From: Exophiala sp. HKRS030
Lineage: Eukaryota > Ascomycota > Eurotiomycetes > Chaetothyriales > Herpotrichiellaceae
Assembly: GCA_023897205.1 (NCBI GenBank)
Contig: JAHWDD010000001.1
Coordinates: 4,216,001 to 4,280,000 of the forward strand
DNA length: 64,000 nt
Direction of reading: 5' to 3'
Shown: piece after piece, positions 33,731 to 43,523 of the stretch
How positions within the stretch are numbered: position 1 is the stretch's first letter
Layout: the number at the start of each line of letters is the position of its first letter
Made by a program: the position numbers and the translations under genes
The notes under the pieces: model-generated
Databases searched by the model: none
Told to the model about the DNA's origin: nothing
Seen by the model: only the letters and a program-made list of their open reading frames with translations

Positions 33731-35023
33731 TTAATACCCATCGCCTTCGCTCCATGGTCTCCCATCACTCTCGGCTCTGGTTTTGGCGTCGACACCCCTC
33801 TGAAGAGCCTCTAGGCGACGTTGTTCAAGATCAGCCTCGTACTCTTGAATTTCCACCTCTAGCTTTTCTTTTTTGCCGTATTCAGGCACTTTCAGCTCGC
33901 CAGCCTCGATCTCCAGAAGTTCGCCATCGTGTCTGTATTGTTCGATCTTGTCGGCCGCTTCCTGCCACGCCCTCAGCTCTGCCTCGGCTTGGTGTTTATG
34001 AAATCGGATTTCAAACCATTTCTCGTAGGTATCGTCGTTTTCAAAGCAAACCCCAAACCCGTCGCAATAACACGTCCGCTGATTTGGGCAAAAAGTGTTC
34101 TGATCTGTAAACATGACCTGCCACAGGTACTCGAAGATCCTTCCACTCATGGTATCGCGGTGCTCCGATCGTAACAGCCAATCTCGAAAGTGAGAATATG
34201 TTTCCTTGGGTAACTCTTGGATTTTATCTCGACTCAAGGCAAATTGCGAACAACAAGGTTGCGCCAGCACATTCGGGATCTCTTTGCCCGGGAACAATTC
34301 AGCCCACGCATCGGCCATGAGGGACTGTTCCAGTTTCTCCGAGTCAGGCTCGATTTGGCCAGGATGGATCCATTCTGGACAGCCGGGTGCCCAGTGGCAC
34401 CGCATGTTCATGTACCCTTGACGTTGGACTCTCTCGCTGCTAAGACGCTTGATCATCTCGCCCGAGTCGAAGTTCAACAGGTCGTCATTGTGCCAGGCAA
34501 ACTGGTGAGAGTGCATGAAGATGCTGACGTCCGGCAAGTTGTCGTAGAAGTCGATGATGTAGGTCAAATAGTTCATCACTTCGTGGCCCTTGTTCTTGGG
34601 TGGGTGCAACGGGGCTTTGGGGTCGTCCGCGACGTAAATCATCCTGTTGATGTGCGGGCCCAAATCGACCTCGTCGAGCCAACTCACGTTCTCCGCCTTC
34701 GTTCTAGCCATGACGAGGTTGCGCGTGAAAGTCTTCGAACCGGGAGGAGGACTCCCAAAAGTGGCGGACTCGGCAGGCGTGGACGGGGCATCGTCTTCTG
34801 GAGTATAAGATGGTTGATAATCTTCCGGTCGAGATCCTAGCTGGACGGGTTCCTGAACGGATTCACCATCCTCATCAAAATAATCTCCCAGCCCAACCAC
34901 TTGCGGGACCTTGCTGCGTAGTGATCTGATGGTGATTGCAGAACTGGTCGTTCGATAATAAACCAACAAGCTAAGGATAGTTGCCAGCGCGATAAACACC
35001 GCAGCACGCTTCCCCTGGATCAT
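33731..35023 (-). CDS. DUF3431-family type II membrane protein
   Basis: A 430-residue intronless protein. A short basic N-terminus (MIQGKRA) precedes a signal-anchor helix (AVFIALATILSLLVYY), so the body should be lumenal. After a Pro/Ser-rich stem, the conserved domain begins with NLVMARTKAENVSWLDEVDL. It contains NRMIYVADD, NYLTYIIDFYDNLPDVSIFM, HSHQFAWHND and CCSQFALSRDKIQELPKETY, all hallmarks of the DUF3431 family. Topology resembles Golgi glycan-processing enzymes. The activity is unknown. The C-terminal 80 residues are a charged helix rich in Glu and Arg. Confidence 0.88.
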   Translation of the reverse strand: MIQGKRAAVFIALATILSLLVYYRTTSSAITIRSLRSKVPQVVGLGDYFDEDGESVQEPVQLGSRPEDYQPSYTPEDDAPSTPAESATFGSPPPGSKTFTRNLVMARTKAENVSWLDEVDLGPHINRMIYVADDPKAPLHPPKNKGHEVMNYLTYIIDFYDNLPDVSIFMHSHQFAWHNDDLLNFDSGEMIKRLSSERVQRQGYMNMRCHWAPGCPEWIHPGQIEPDSEKLEQSLMADAWAELFPGKEIPNVLAQPCCSQFALSRDKIQELPKETYSHFRDWLLRSEHRDTMSGRIFEYLWQVMFTDQNTFCPNQRTCYCDGFGVCFENDDTYEKWFEIRFHKHQAEAELRAWQEAADKIEQYRHDGELLEIEAGELKVPEYGKKEKLEVEIQEYEADLEQRRLEALQRGVDAKTRAESDGRPWSEGDGY

Positions 35024-36079
35024 GATCGAGGAATCTGTAGGGTATTGAAATCCGTAAGGAAATCATTCGATATCTCTAGTCGCAAGTTTCTCTATGTTTG
35101 GATTGCAGCAGTCCGTCGGGGCCTCTGAGACGCGGCGTTTGAGAACAACAACTTTTCGCGGCGTCGTTTGATAACGAATGGTGAATAAAGCGCTTTTGAT
35201 CTGCTCCGTTTCCCAGGTCTTCAATCGCTGGTGCGCGCCGAACGCTGGATCTGTTGAGGGACAAAAATTCACGGCAAACGTCCGTGCCCAAAAAGAAAGA
35301 ACTTCAAGCAGAAGATTGTTCTCATTCAGCCCTCAGGTTCCGTGTACCCTCGTGAAAGTGACAAGAAGCAAGGGAAAAACAAGATCAAAGACCGTGGTTG
35401 CTTCTTAAGCCTAGGATTCGTCCGCCAACGACTTGAATCCATCTTTATTTTTGGACTCGTCTTCACAACAAAGTGAATCCCTTGATCTACGTAAGCAGAT
35501 GCATACAGCAGGCAACTCTGGGCACTGAGGCCCCACAGATCGTTGGTCGATGAAACAAGCCAGGCTGTGCCGACCGCGACCCTGTGGCCTGTGAGGATGA
35601 CGAGTACAGCTTCTCGTTCGGTCGATTCGCTAGCCGGATCTCCAGCCTGAAGTCCCTATCATGCCTGTCAAGGGTGCCGGGAATCAGGGGACTGGCCCCG
35701 AGCGCCCTCCATGCTCTCAGGTACTCAGGCACAAGCTGTCACTTTTGCTGTCAACAAAACATACCAGCTCGTGAGCCTCAAGCCACAAAAACTTGAAGGC
35801 GGTGTCACCGGTAGGAAAAGTTATCCAGCTACTCGGTAAGGTACACAATTGGTATTTGTCTTGTGGTACTGTCCAAACCTCGATAACCTGCGCGTCCCTC
35901 CCCCCGCCGTACTTATACTCCGTGATAGCTTTTAATGGCTCTCTTAATCGTCGCTCGCACCTGTATTCGTCCATATTGGCCTGTAACTATTTCCCTTGAA
36001 TACATGTCTTTCCCAAAAACTGTCCTGTGTCAAAATATCTACGTCAGAGAAAAAGCTGCACATCACCCTTAAAAGCATG
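35024..36079. other. Intergenic, about 1.06 kb
   Basis: Two minus-strand frames at 35487-35732 and 35717-35974 look mildly protein-like. The only bridging intron is about 29 nt, too short for this genome, so I do not call a gene. Confidence 0.4.
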
Positions 36080-38103
36080 TTATCCAATCCTCAAGCTCGT
36101 GAAGCTACCACTTCCGATACTTCCGCCACCATTGGCCTCATAATGATGGCCTTGTCCATTCTGCGACGAAGCGAATGTTCTCTGTCCATTCGCAGATAAC
36201 CTTGAATCTCTCTCTGGTGTTGCTACTGATGGTGGTAGACGCCCAGCGGCAGTTGGCCATCTTTCAGTGCTGCTCTGTTCGTCATCAACAATCACCACCA
36301 TCCACACCCCGATCTGATTCTGAAGACCAACAAGTGGCGTGCAGTGAATCCATTTGTTTTTCCCTTGTTCGTCGCCACGGCTAATCCACCGGACTTTCGC
36401 AGTTACGCCTCGACCTTCAGCGAACGCCACTGTAAGCTCTTCCAGAACGCGATTCGAGCCTCCGATCTTGTTCAGGAAGGGTGATTGCAATATACCCGGT
36501 AAACGCTGGGCGGGACTAGCAAAAATAATTCGAAGTGAAGGGTACGGTCTGACAAGAAGGTACTGCAGGAAGATCAGTGTTGATTTTTTGGCGGTAGAAT
36601 GCATCTTGACTCACATTTTGATATACACCGCTGAGGCGTCCATTCACAGTTGCAGAGAGGGGTGCAACTGTGTTGGGATCTTTCAGTAACAGTCGAGGCT
36701 GCTGCGAGCTGGTGCTCTCAATGTCCTCTTCGGCGACTTCACGATGCATCTTTCCCCCGTGGCGTTTGATGATGTTCAACTCGCCTTGGTTCAACATCTC
36801 ACTCAACTCCCGAAGCTCATCGTTCTTCTCGGGGTTTGGCTGTTCTGGCGCAGGCGGGTCTTCGCCCCGAGCCCGTAGGTCCATGAGTTTCTGCAAAGAG
36901 TCCATCTCCGAGCAATGCTTGACTAGTCCACTGACGTCTACCTGCGCTCCGATGTGATATCGGATGATCCCACGACTGTCCGCCAGCGGCGCGATCATGA
37001 GCAAGTTGACGAATGGTGAGCCATCACGGCGACTGGGAATTGTCAGTCAGCGCGCATATTCCCACACTGCGCATTTCGACTTACTAATTCAAAAAGACCT
37101 CCTGATGCTGTTTGCCCGCCTTGACCGCATCACGTAGTCTGCGAACGCTCTCCGGGTTGGTCCCGGGCCCTTGTAGAAACCTGCAATTCCGACCCAGAAC
37201 ATATCCCATGCCGTATTGCGTCGTCCGATTGAACTCGTCCGAAGCAAAAACGATAGGGTTATCTGGCCGCGAGGGGTCTGTCAAACAGAACACTTCGGCA
37301 AGTCCATCCGAAGCGTCTCTCAGATGCGGCGACAAAGCCCCCGTAATCCTGGCCGTGATACTGGCACTGACAATCTGTATGTACTGGTGCGTGACAAAAG
37401 CAGGCAACTCCTCCGTCACCAGCACATCGAAAGCCCGATGTGCTCTGTCTTCCAACGCCAGATTTATCGTAGGTTTGACCGGTTTTTGTGTAAAGTCGTG
37501 ACCCTCCACGGGATCCAGGCCTTCGCAGATGGCATTGGCGTAGTGGATGGCTCTCAGGGATTTGAGGGAGTCGAGGTAGTGTACGAGGATCGGCACCGAC
37601 TGCGGCCTGTGGGCGCCGAGGAAGGAGGTAAACTTGAGGAGTAGCGTCGGGTCTGCGAATATGACTTGCAGGTGGCTCCTGGAGAACAACGCCTGCGTCT
37701 GGTCTTCCAGCGAGAATGTGTCGGTTTGCTCTGCAGGCGGCGGAGACACCAGATTGAACGAGGCGGGATCGTCTTCGGTCACCAGATCATACGAATCGCC
37801 GTTGTCTAATTCCCCAATCGCTTGTAGTTTTGGCAACTCTTTTGTCGCAGTCTGTCCCGCCACGACGCCGTTCAATCTCGACGAAGCTACTGACGAAGAC
37901 ATTGCGTCTTCTGCGTCCTCGTCTTCTCGCTGTCGCAGGAGGGCATCGGTCGAGTAGTTTACAGGAGGGTCACTGGTCGTCGAGGAGACTGGACGCTGCT
38001 GCGACTGGTGCGAAGGAGGAGGAGGGTGTTCACTGGTGGCATTGTTATGATCGTGTAGAGAAGAAAGATCGAGTGACCCAGTTTCAGCCGTGGACATGGT
38101 CAT
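36080..38103 (-). CDS. RGS-LOV blue-light photoreceptor (BcLOV4 type)
   Basis: The exons on the minus strand are 38103-37085, 37032-36615 and 36562-36080 (two 52-nt introns, GTAAGT and GTGAGT donors), giving 639 residues. Residues 1-110 are disordered. Residues about 141-254 form an RGS-like helical domain (HLQVIFADPTLLLKFTSFLG; AFDVLVTEELPAFVTHQYIQ). Residues 269-375 form a LOV domain with GRNCRFLQGPGTN (flavin-adduct Cys about 307), YRRDGSPFVNLL and the flavin-contacting Gln about 370 in YHIGAQVDV. A linker with an amphipathic helix and a C-terminal PAS-like domain (WMVVIVDDE) follow. RGS-LOV proteins known in fungi bind membrane lipids in blue light. Start choice is between 38103 and 38196. 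Confidence 0.88.
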
Positions 38104-39073
38104 CACGATTGGGGAGGTGGTTTTGTGGCTTTTATACGGTATCCGTACGGAAGTCGTCGTGTCAGTGGCTTTTGGGATCGACACACACACGGGCAAGACA
38201 GGGTGTAGTCGGGGAACGAATGAGGCTTTGGCGTTAGTCGCATCTGAATCGTTTTAGATGCAAAACCGGGGGGGAAGATTGGAACAGGAACAAGCCAGAG
38301 ATCGGCGAATCCACCACCATGATATTATTGTACTTGTACTCCGTATATTGGATTCGTATCGAGAGTGACGGAGCCAGCTCAGATACTCCGTAGTGGGTGA
38401 GGATAATGGTTGGCTTCCGTAACTTCGGAAACGTCTCGATCCAAGATCAGGGCACTCTGTTTCTCAAGATGGAATGGAAAAGAACATCCAAAAAAAGCAC
38501 CACGTCAATGATTGTTGCTAAGGCTGCGCCGCCATGCGCCCTCGGTAAGATACAAATGACCACATTGGAGCTCGATGGCGGGCGCCATTGCATGCAGGTA
38601 CCAGCAACCATTGCTAGATTAGTGTCTCGAAGCTCGTACTGTACGGAGTACTGCCCTGTTCATTACCCTTGCGATGTTGGATGTCTTTGGATCTCTCCCG
38701 AGTTTCTCGTACTCCGTATACGAGTACGAGTAGAAACCGGAAATCTATCTGCCTGACCTTAAGGCAACCCAAAAAAGTCTCTTCGCGATCTGAACATGCA
38801 TCTGGTCAAATACTGTAACAAAAAGTGGCAGTCATGATCGGCCAGGAATCGCCACATTTCGCGCCCATCAAATCCTCCACAACTGATTTTGACGTCACTT
38901 GAGCTTTACTTTTCTGGCCGTTATTACTCCTTACGCGACGACTGCGCGCGATACCCGTGTAGCAATCAGCCAACTACCCGTGAGGATGGTGTTGATGTTC
39001 TCGTACTACGCTTCACGGAGTTCTTAAGTGTCTATTCCTACTCGTACCTTTTCCATGTCAAATCCCAGAAATC
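38104..39073. other. Intergenic, 970 bp, divergent promoter with motif cluster
   Basis: Lies between the RGS-LOV gene (-) and the gene at 39074 (+). It contains four copies of TACTCCGTA/TACGGAGTA (38337, 38384, 38642, 38710). No gene seen. Confidence 0.5.
38337..38718. repeat. Cluster of four TACGGAGTA/TACTCCGTA motifs
   Basis: Exact copies at 38337-38345, 38384-38392, 38642-38650 and 38710-38718. Further exact copies elsewhere in the window are at 9379, 19143, 19641, 21314, 29465, 29976, 44992 and 45925. All twelve are outside coding exons; one is in an intron. In several, flanking bases extend the site to GTAC-GGA-GTAC, an inverted repeat with a 3-base loop. Confidence 0.8.
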
Positions 39074-40117
39074 ATGTCTCTTGACATTGAAGCACAGCGT
39101 CTTCAAAATCTACAACAAAAGCAAAAATTGCTGGAAGAATTAGATTTACACTCACACAGCAGCACTACTAAACCAGTCAAATCAAGACCGGAGATCAAAC
39201 CATCCTCGAAGAAGAAACGTCGTGACTTGAACCCGATCGTGAGAAGTCGTACGTCCGCCAGACTCGCAGCGACAACCAAAAAGGTATCTTCCTACAAGGA
39301 GGACATCGACGATGAGGACGATGTAAAACGATCCATCAAATCCAAGTCTAATTCTAGACCCAAAACATCACCAACCTCACTTCGTCGACAATCAAGTCCG
39401 TCAATACTCACCGAGTCACCATCTCCTCCTGGATCTACATACGCAGACCTACCAACTCTCTTGAACAAATACAATTCCTGGACTCCCCTGCCTCCTCCAC
39501 CGACTCAATCACCAGACGGGACATATCACTTCCAATCCCATCCAACGTTCAAACCCAACAAATCTCCACTCTCGATCCTCCTAGAGGGTGCCTTTGGCGG
39601 TTCATATTTCGGTCCTTGGTATTGTCGCACCTTGCACCTGACCTTGGAGGGGGACCACATTCACACACTCCCACCTTCTTGGTTGGCCCAGTTAGACCCT
39701 CCGACCAAATACCTGATCTCTGGGTCATATGACGCCGGTCTGAACAAACACGGCGTATCTTGTGGTCAGACACTCACCGAATGGGAGTCGGCCGGTTGGA
39801 TCAATTTCGACCATGACCCTCGGGGTTGGTTCGAATGGTACATTCGTTTTTTCCTCGGTAGACGACTCGACGACGGCGAAGACGAACGTCAGATAGGTCG
39901 TTGGTCACGTTGCGTCGGTCCCAAGGGACGTTGGAAACGTGTGTTGCTCAAAAAATACGTCCAGGCAGGTGTACGTAGTGTATTTGATGATGACGATACC
40001 GAGGAAGAAAACAGAGTCAGTCCTGTGATACATCAAACTTGTCATCATTGGGCTTATCAAGTTACACAAGAAGATCTGGATGAAGCATGGAGAGAATACG
40101 GTGGTGGTGGCCGTTGA
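39074..40117 (+). CDS. Conserved-looking unnamed protein with a Trp-rich C-terminal domain
   Basis: A 347-residue single-exon protein from ATG at 39074 (MSLDIEAQRLQNLQQKQ). The N-terminal 125 residues are a coiled coil then a basic, Ser-rich disordered stretch (PSSKKKRRDL) that could direct nuclear import. The C-terminal 190 residues form an ordered domain: SPLSILLEGAFGGSYFGPWY, KYLISGSYDAGLNKHGVSCG, TLTEWESAGWINF, GWFEWYIRFFLGRRLDD, RQIGRWSRCVGPKGRWKR and HHWAYQVTQEDL. I believe related domains occur beyond fungi, but I know no name or activity for them. It is divergent from the RGS-LOV gene. Confidence 0.82.
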   Translation: MSLDIEAQRLQNLQQKQKLLEELDLHSHSSTTKPVKSRPEIKPSSKKKRRDLNPIVRSRTSARLAATTKKVSSYKEDIDDEDDVKRSIKSKSNSRPKTSPTSLRRQSSPSILTESPSPPGSTYADLPTLLNKYNSWTPLPPPPTQSPDGTYHFQSHPTFKPNKSPLSILLEGAFGGSYFGPWYCRTLHLTLEGDHIHTLPPSWLAQLDPPTKYLISGSYDAGLNKHGVSCGQTLTEWESAGWINFDHDPRGWFEWYIRFFLGRRLDDGEDERQIGRWSRCVGPKGRWKRVLLKKYVQAGVRSVFDDDDTEEENRVSPVIHQTCHHWAYQVTQEDLDEAWREYGGGGR

Positions 40118-40874
40118 TTTGATCCACGATTAGATAGATGAATACAGATCATGAGGAGCTAGGTACGTGCAGAACGATTGTCCTTTTCATAATTGCAGAA
40201 CGTCGGCGAGGCAAGTTCCTTTTGATACGAGTACTGCTGTATAGTGACGACCACGATGACAGACAATGATGATGACTAGTGTAAGCAAGAACAAAAATGC
40301 GACAGGCAAAAGAAAACGTCAAGGATCTCGTATTGACAATCATACTCTTCTATCGACCTTCTCGTCCCCTTTCTTTCTGTCAAAGAAAGTCCCATTTTCC
40401 GTTCCATTATACCCTCCATTAAACATACCAGCCTAGTCATCCCTCATCGCGTGCTCCCTCTTTGGTATTTTGTAGTTCTCAACCGAGGGTTAGAGGTGCA
40501 CCCCTTGTTTTTTCTATTTTCTTTTTTGGTCGTGGTTCATCATGATAAAATTATCCGTCAAAATTGGTGGCCGTGGTACTTTTCTTCCCATTCACAACCA
40601 AAAAAAAGACGGTGTAGAAAACTAGGGCAAAAACAGAGTGGTCCTCCCATCATCCTCATTCATGACATTCCTTGCGGTCCCTGAATAGTGATTCCTTCCT
40701 TCCTTCCCATAGAGGCACATCACTTTCCCATCAAGTTCTGTTGTTTGTTTGTATTTTTGATGGCTCGCAGATGATATCGTCGACACGGACAAACAACAGT
40801 GTCCCCACACCATATATGAACCCAGGTTTTTAGGGTGGATGGTTGGGGATCAATGGTCGACGGCCAACGGTTCG
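40118..40874. other. Intergenic, 757 bp between convergent genes
   Basis: The 3' flanks of the gene at 39074 (+) and the DUF8004-type gene (-). Nothing recognised. Confidence 0.5.
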
Positions 40875-41028
40875 TCATGCGCCAACCTGAATCGAACTCG
40901 TCGCAGGTGCCGTCACAGGTCTCTTCCTCACGGCATGCTGATCCAAAATCCTATCCCAAGTCAAGGTGTTGAAATGGATAGATGGCACCGACATTGCGTC
41001 GTTGAGTTGGTCGCGGTCGTGATCGTGA

Positions 41029-41067
<39 letters not shown>

Positions 41068-43523
41068 GAACTTCTCATCGTGCTCGGGCTGGTACTCGCG
41101 CCGTGGTGAGCCACAACTCTAATCATATCCGCAGATACCGGCGTGAGTGAAGACGTCCTCTTTCCTACGGTCGGTCTACCACCTTCGATATTGAGACTGT
41201 GCGTCGACCTCAGTATCTCCTGCAATGTGCAGATCGTGTCGTCCGCGGGCGTGGTGGGGGCGAGTTCGTCGCTGTCGCTGTCACGGCTACTCTTCTTCGA
41301 CCAGTTGCTGTTCGCCGAGGCCGAGGATGATTCGCGAGACATTTCCGGTGGCGTTGAAGGCTCGTCTTCGAGGATGGGGACAGAAGCAGCACCTTGTTGA
41401 GCAGTGGGACTCTCGCCTGCGCTGGCGGCGTCGAGTTCGTGCACCTCGTGGCCGACCAGCTCTTGTGGTTCGGGGAACTCCTCCCTGATGAGATCATGAT
41501 TCGCTTCTGGTTCAGCCGTAAGCTCAGATGCTACCATTTTTGTAGCCATGGTTTCCCGGTTGATCTCGTTCAAGCCATTGCCGTAGCCTTCGACGTAGAT
41601 CTGGCAGAATGCCGGCCGTTTAATGGTTGGCATCGGCTCCGGTGTGGTGCGCGACCTTCTCGACATCAGTCTTCTCAAAGATGATGACCGCGAGCTTGGG
41701 GGAGTCTTGGTCATCATCCAAGGCGCCCCCGCCAAAGCTCCTTCAAGCTGGGCGGGAAGTGTACGTCGACGAGCCTTGAACGACCTCCCTCGCGAAATCA
41801 TCTCCTCGATGACTGGTGAAGCAGAGGCGGATGTATTTGTGTGAGAATAGCTCTGGTCCGGCACCAACTCCACTTGGGAGACACTAGCGGTCATCGAGCG
41901 GAGCATGGGACGTTGTGCTCCTTGCCATGGTAGCTGCTTGGGAGGATGGCAACAGAGCGAGTAAGTCAACCCGCGCGTGTTACGGACCTGCTTTGGAGCA
42001 TGCATCACGCCGTGAAACACTTGTAGAATTGCGTAGACAAGCATCCATCGCACTTTTCGCCCTTCTGTGATCGGGAGTCCCTCGAGGTCATCGTCAACAG
42101 TCTGTTGCTCATACTCAGAAAACTTCCTGACCACTTCGGAATTCATGACCAGCACATCCCTATTAGAAGCAGCAACCAAAGCTTGCTTGTCACGTTGTTT
42201 TCGAGCCTCCCTGTCGACCTTTCTCTTCTGTATCGGGTTCCAGGACTTTCTTCGCTGCGTCTTTGAGCGCTGGCTCGAGACGGACTCCAGCGCAGTTGGC
42301 ATTAGTGGAAGCGGTTGCGCCAGAGGTTCAAAATCATGCTTTGCGTCAAATGCCTGGATGTTTTGTATCGTGCACATCCCTCCAGTCTTGCTGATGTCGG
42401 TCTCTTCCATACCTGGAGCGGAGTTCGGGTCAACCAGGTGCTGATAAAGGTTCTGGAAGTCACTGAATATCGCCGCATACACCGTTTGTTTGACCGAATC
42501 CTCTTCAAAGTCCGAAGGCGGCCATGAACCGTAACGCTCCACGTATATTTTCTTGAAGAAGGCGCGGGTCCTGTTCAAGTGGTCCTTTGCTGTCTGGGGC
42601 AGTCCCAGGAAGCTGTCAGAGATTTCGTCCTCAAAGAAGTCTACTAATGCTTCGTCCACATTCTGCAGACGAGTGTCCATTTCAGTTCTTGCGTGGCTGA
42701 TGAGAGACTTGGCCCTCGAGCTGACCATCTGCGAACTCGTTAGTTTCGACCCTGAAGGATGGTGACCAGGTAGATACTAACCGCGTACTCGATACTCGAG
42801 CGTAGACCACGATGGCTCATACCCACACAATGGGAGAAGGCATCAACCCAGAGATCTTCAATCCTAAGGTTCTCGGCCAGATGAAGCGCTGCCAGGGAAT
42901 GGTCGACACATTCCCTGAAGTCCAGATACCTCTGATTCTCGGCGTAAGATACAACTTCGAGCTTGTTCTGCGAGCTATCATCGGCGCGGTAGTCATCTAT
43001 CCTCTTCTTCAGCTCGACCAGCGCTTTGCCCAGTGTCCTTCCAGCCAACGGTCGATTGTATAGCCATGCGAAGAAGTTCCTGGTAGTGACATGGTGATCA
43101 AATGTTTCCTCGAGTCCGGATCCATACGGTGCTGGGATATACAATTCGAGAAGCGACTGCTCGGGGTCACAACCTGGACAATTTGGTAGGACGCATTGGC
43201 TCGCCGCATGAATCGAGTTCCTGACTACACAACGCTCGACCAAAGACTCGAATCCCTTGACTCTGAGGAATGCCGTGTGTACCCGGAAAGCTGGTCCTCT
43301 GCTGGACTGGCCAGGTTCACGTAGATAGACCAGACAATCTCCTGTAGGCCAGCACAGCTCTGGTTCCTGGCCGACAAATGAGCACCACGCAACTGAAGAT
43401 GGAATAGATACTTACATGAAAGACATTGATCCAGTCAGTCGTGATTCTCAATCGACCATCCCACCTTCTCAGCCCAGCTGATCGAATATCCTCAAAAGTC
43501 ACTCGACCTGCAGCACGCCTCAT
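40875..43523 (-). CDS. Large fungal protein of DUF8004 type, three exons
   Basis: The exons on the minus strand are 43523-43416, 43366-42782 and 42728-40875, with introns of 49 and 53 nt, all phase 0; the product has 848 residues. The conserved part begins near the N-terminus (RRWDGRLRITTDWINVFH, EPELCWPTGDCLVYLREPGQ, GFESLVERCVV) and continues through FFAWLYNRPLAGRTLGKALV, DFRECVDHSLAALHLAENLR and VRWMLVYAILQVFHGVMHAP. I recall this as the fungal DUF8004 family, without a known function. The C-terminal 350 residues are low-complexity and Ser/Pro-rich. They include an Asp-His dipeptide repeat near the end, coded by a GATCAC/GACCAC-type hexamer. No membrane segment is seen. Confidence 0.82.
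41011..41067. repeat. (TCGTGG)n hexanucleotide repeat inside the DUF8004-type gene
   Basis: About nine near-perfect units, read on the minus strand as alternating Asp-His codons. Length probably varies between strains. Confidence 0.85.

Noticed and set aside
39783..39791. GGGAGTCGG inside the gene at 39074
   Set aside because: Only nine of the ten bases of the cluster motif match, and it falls in codons for WESA, so it is probably chance.
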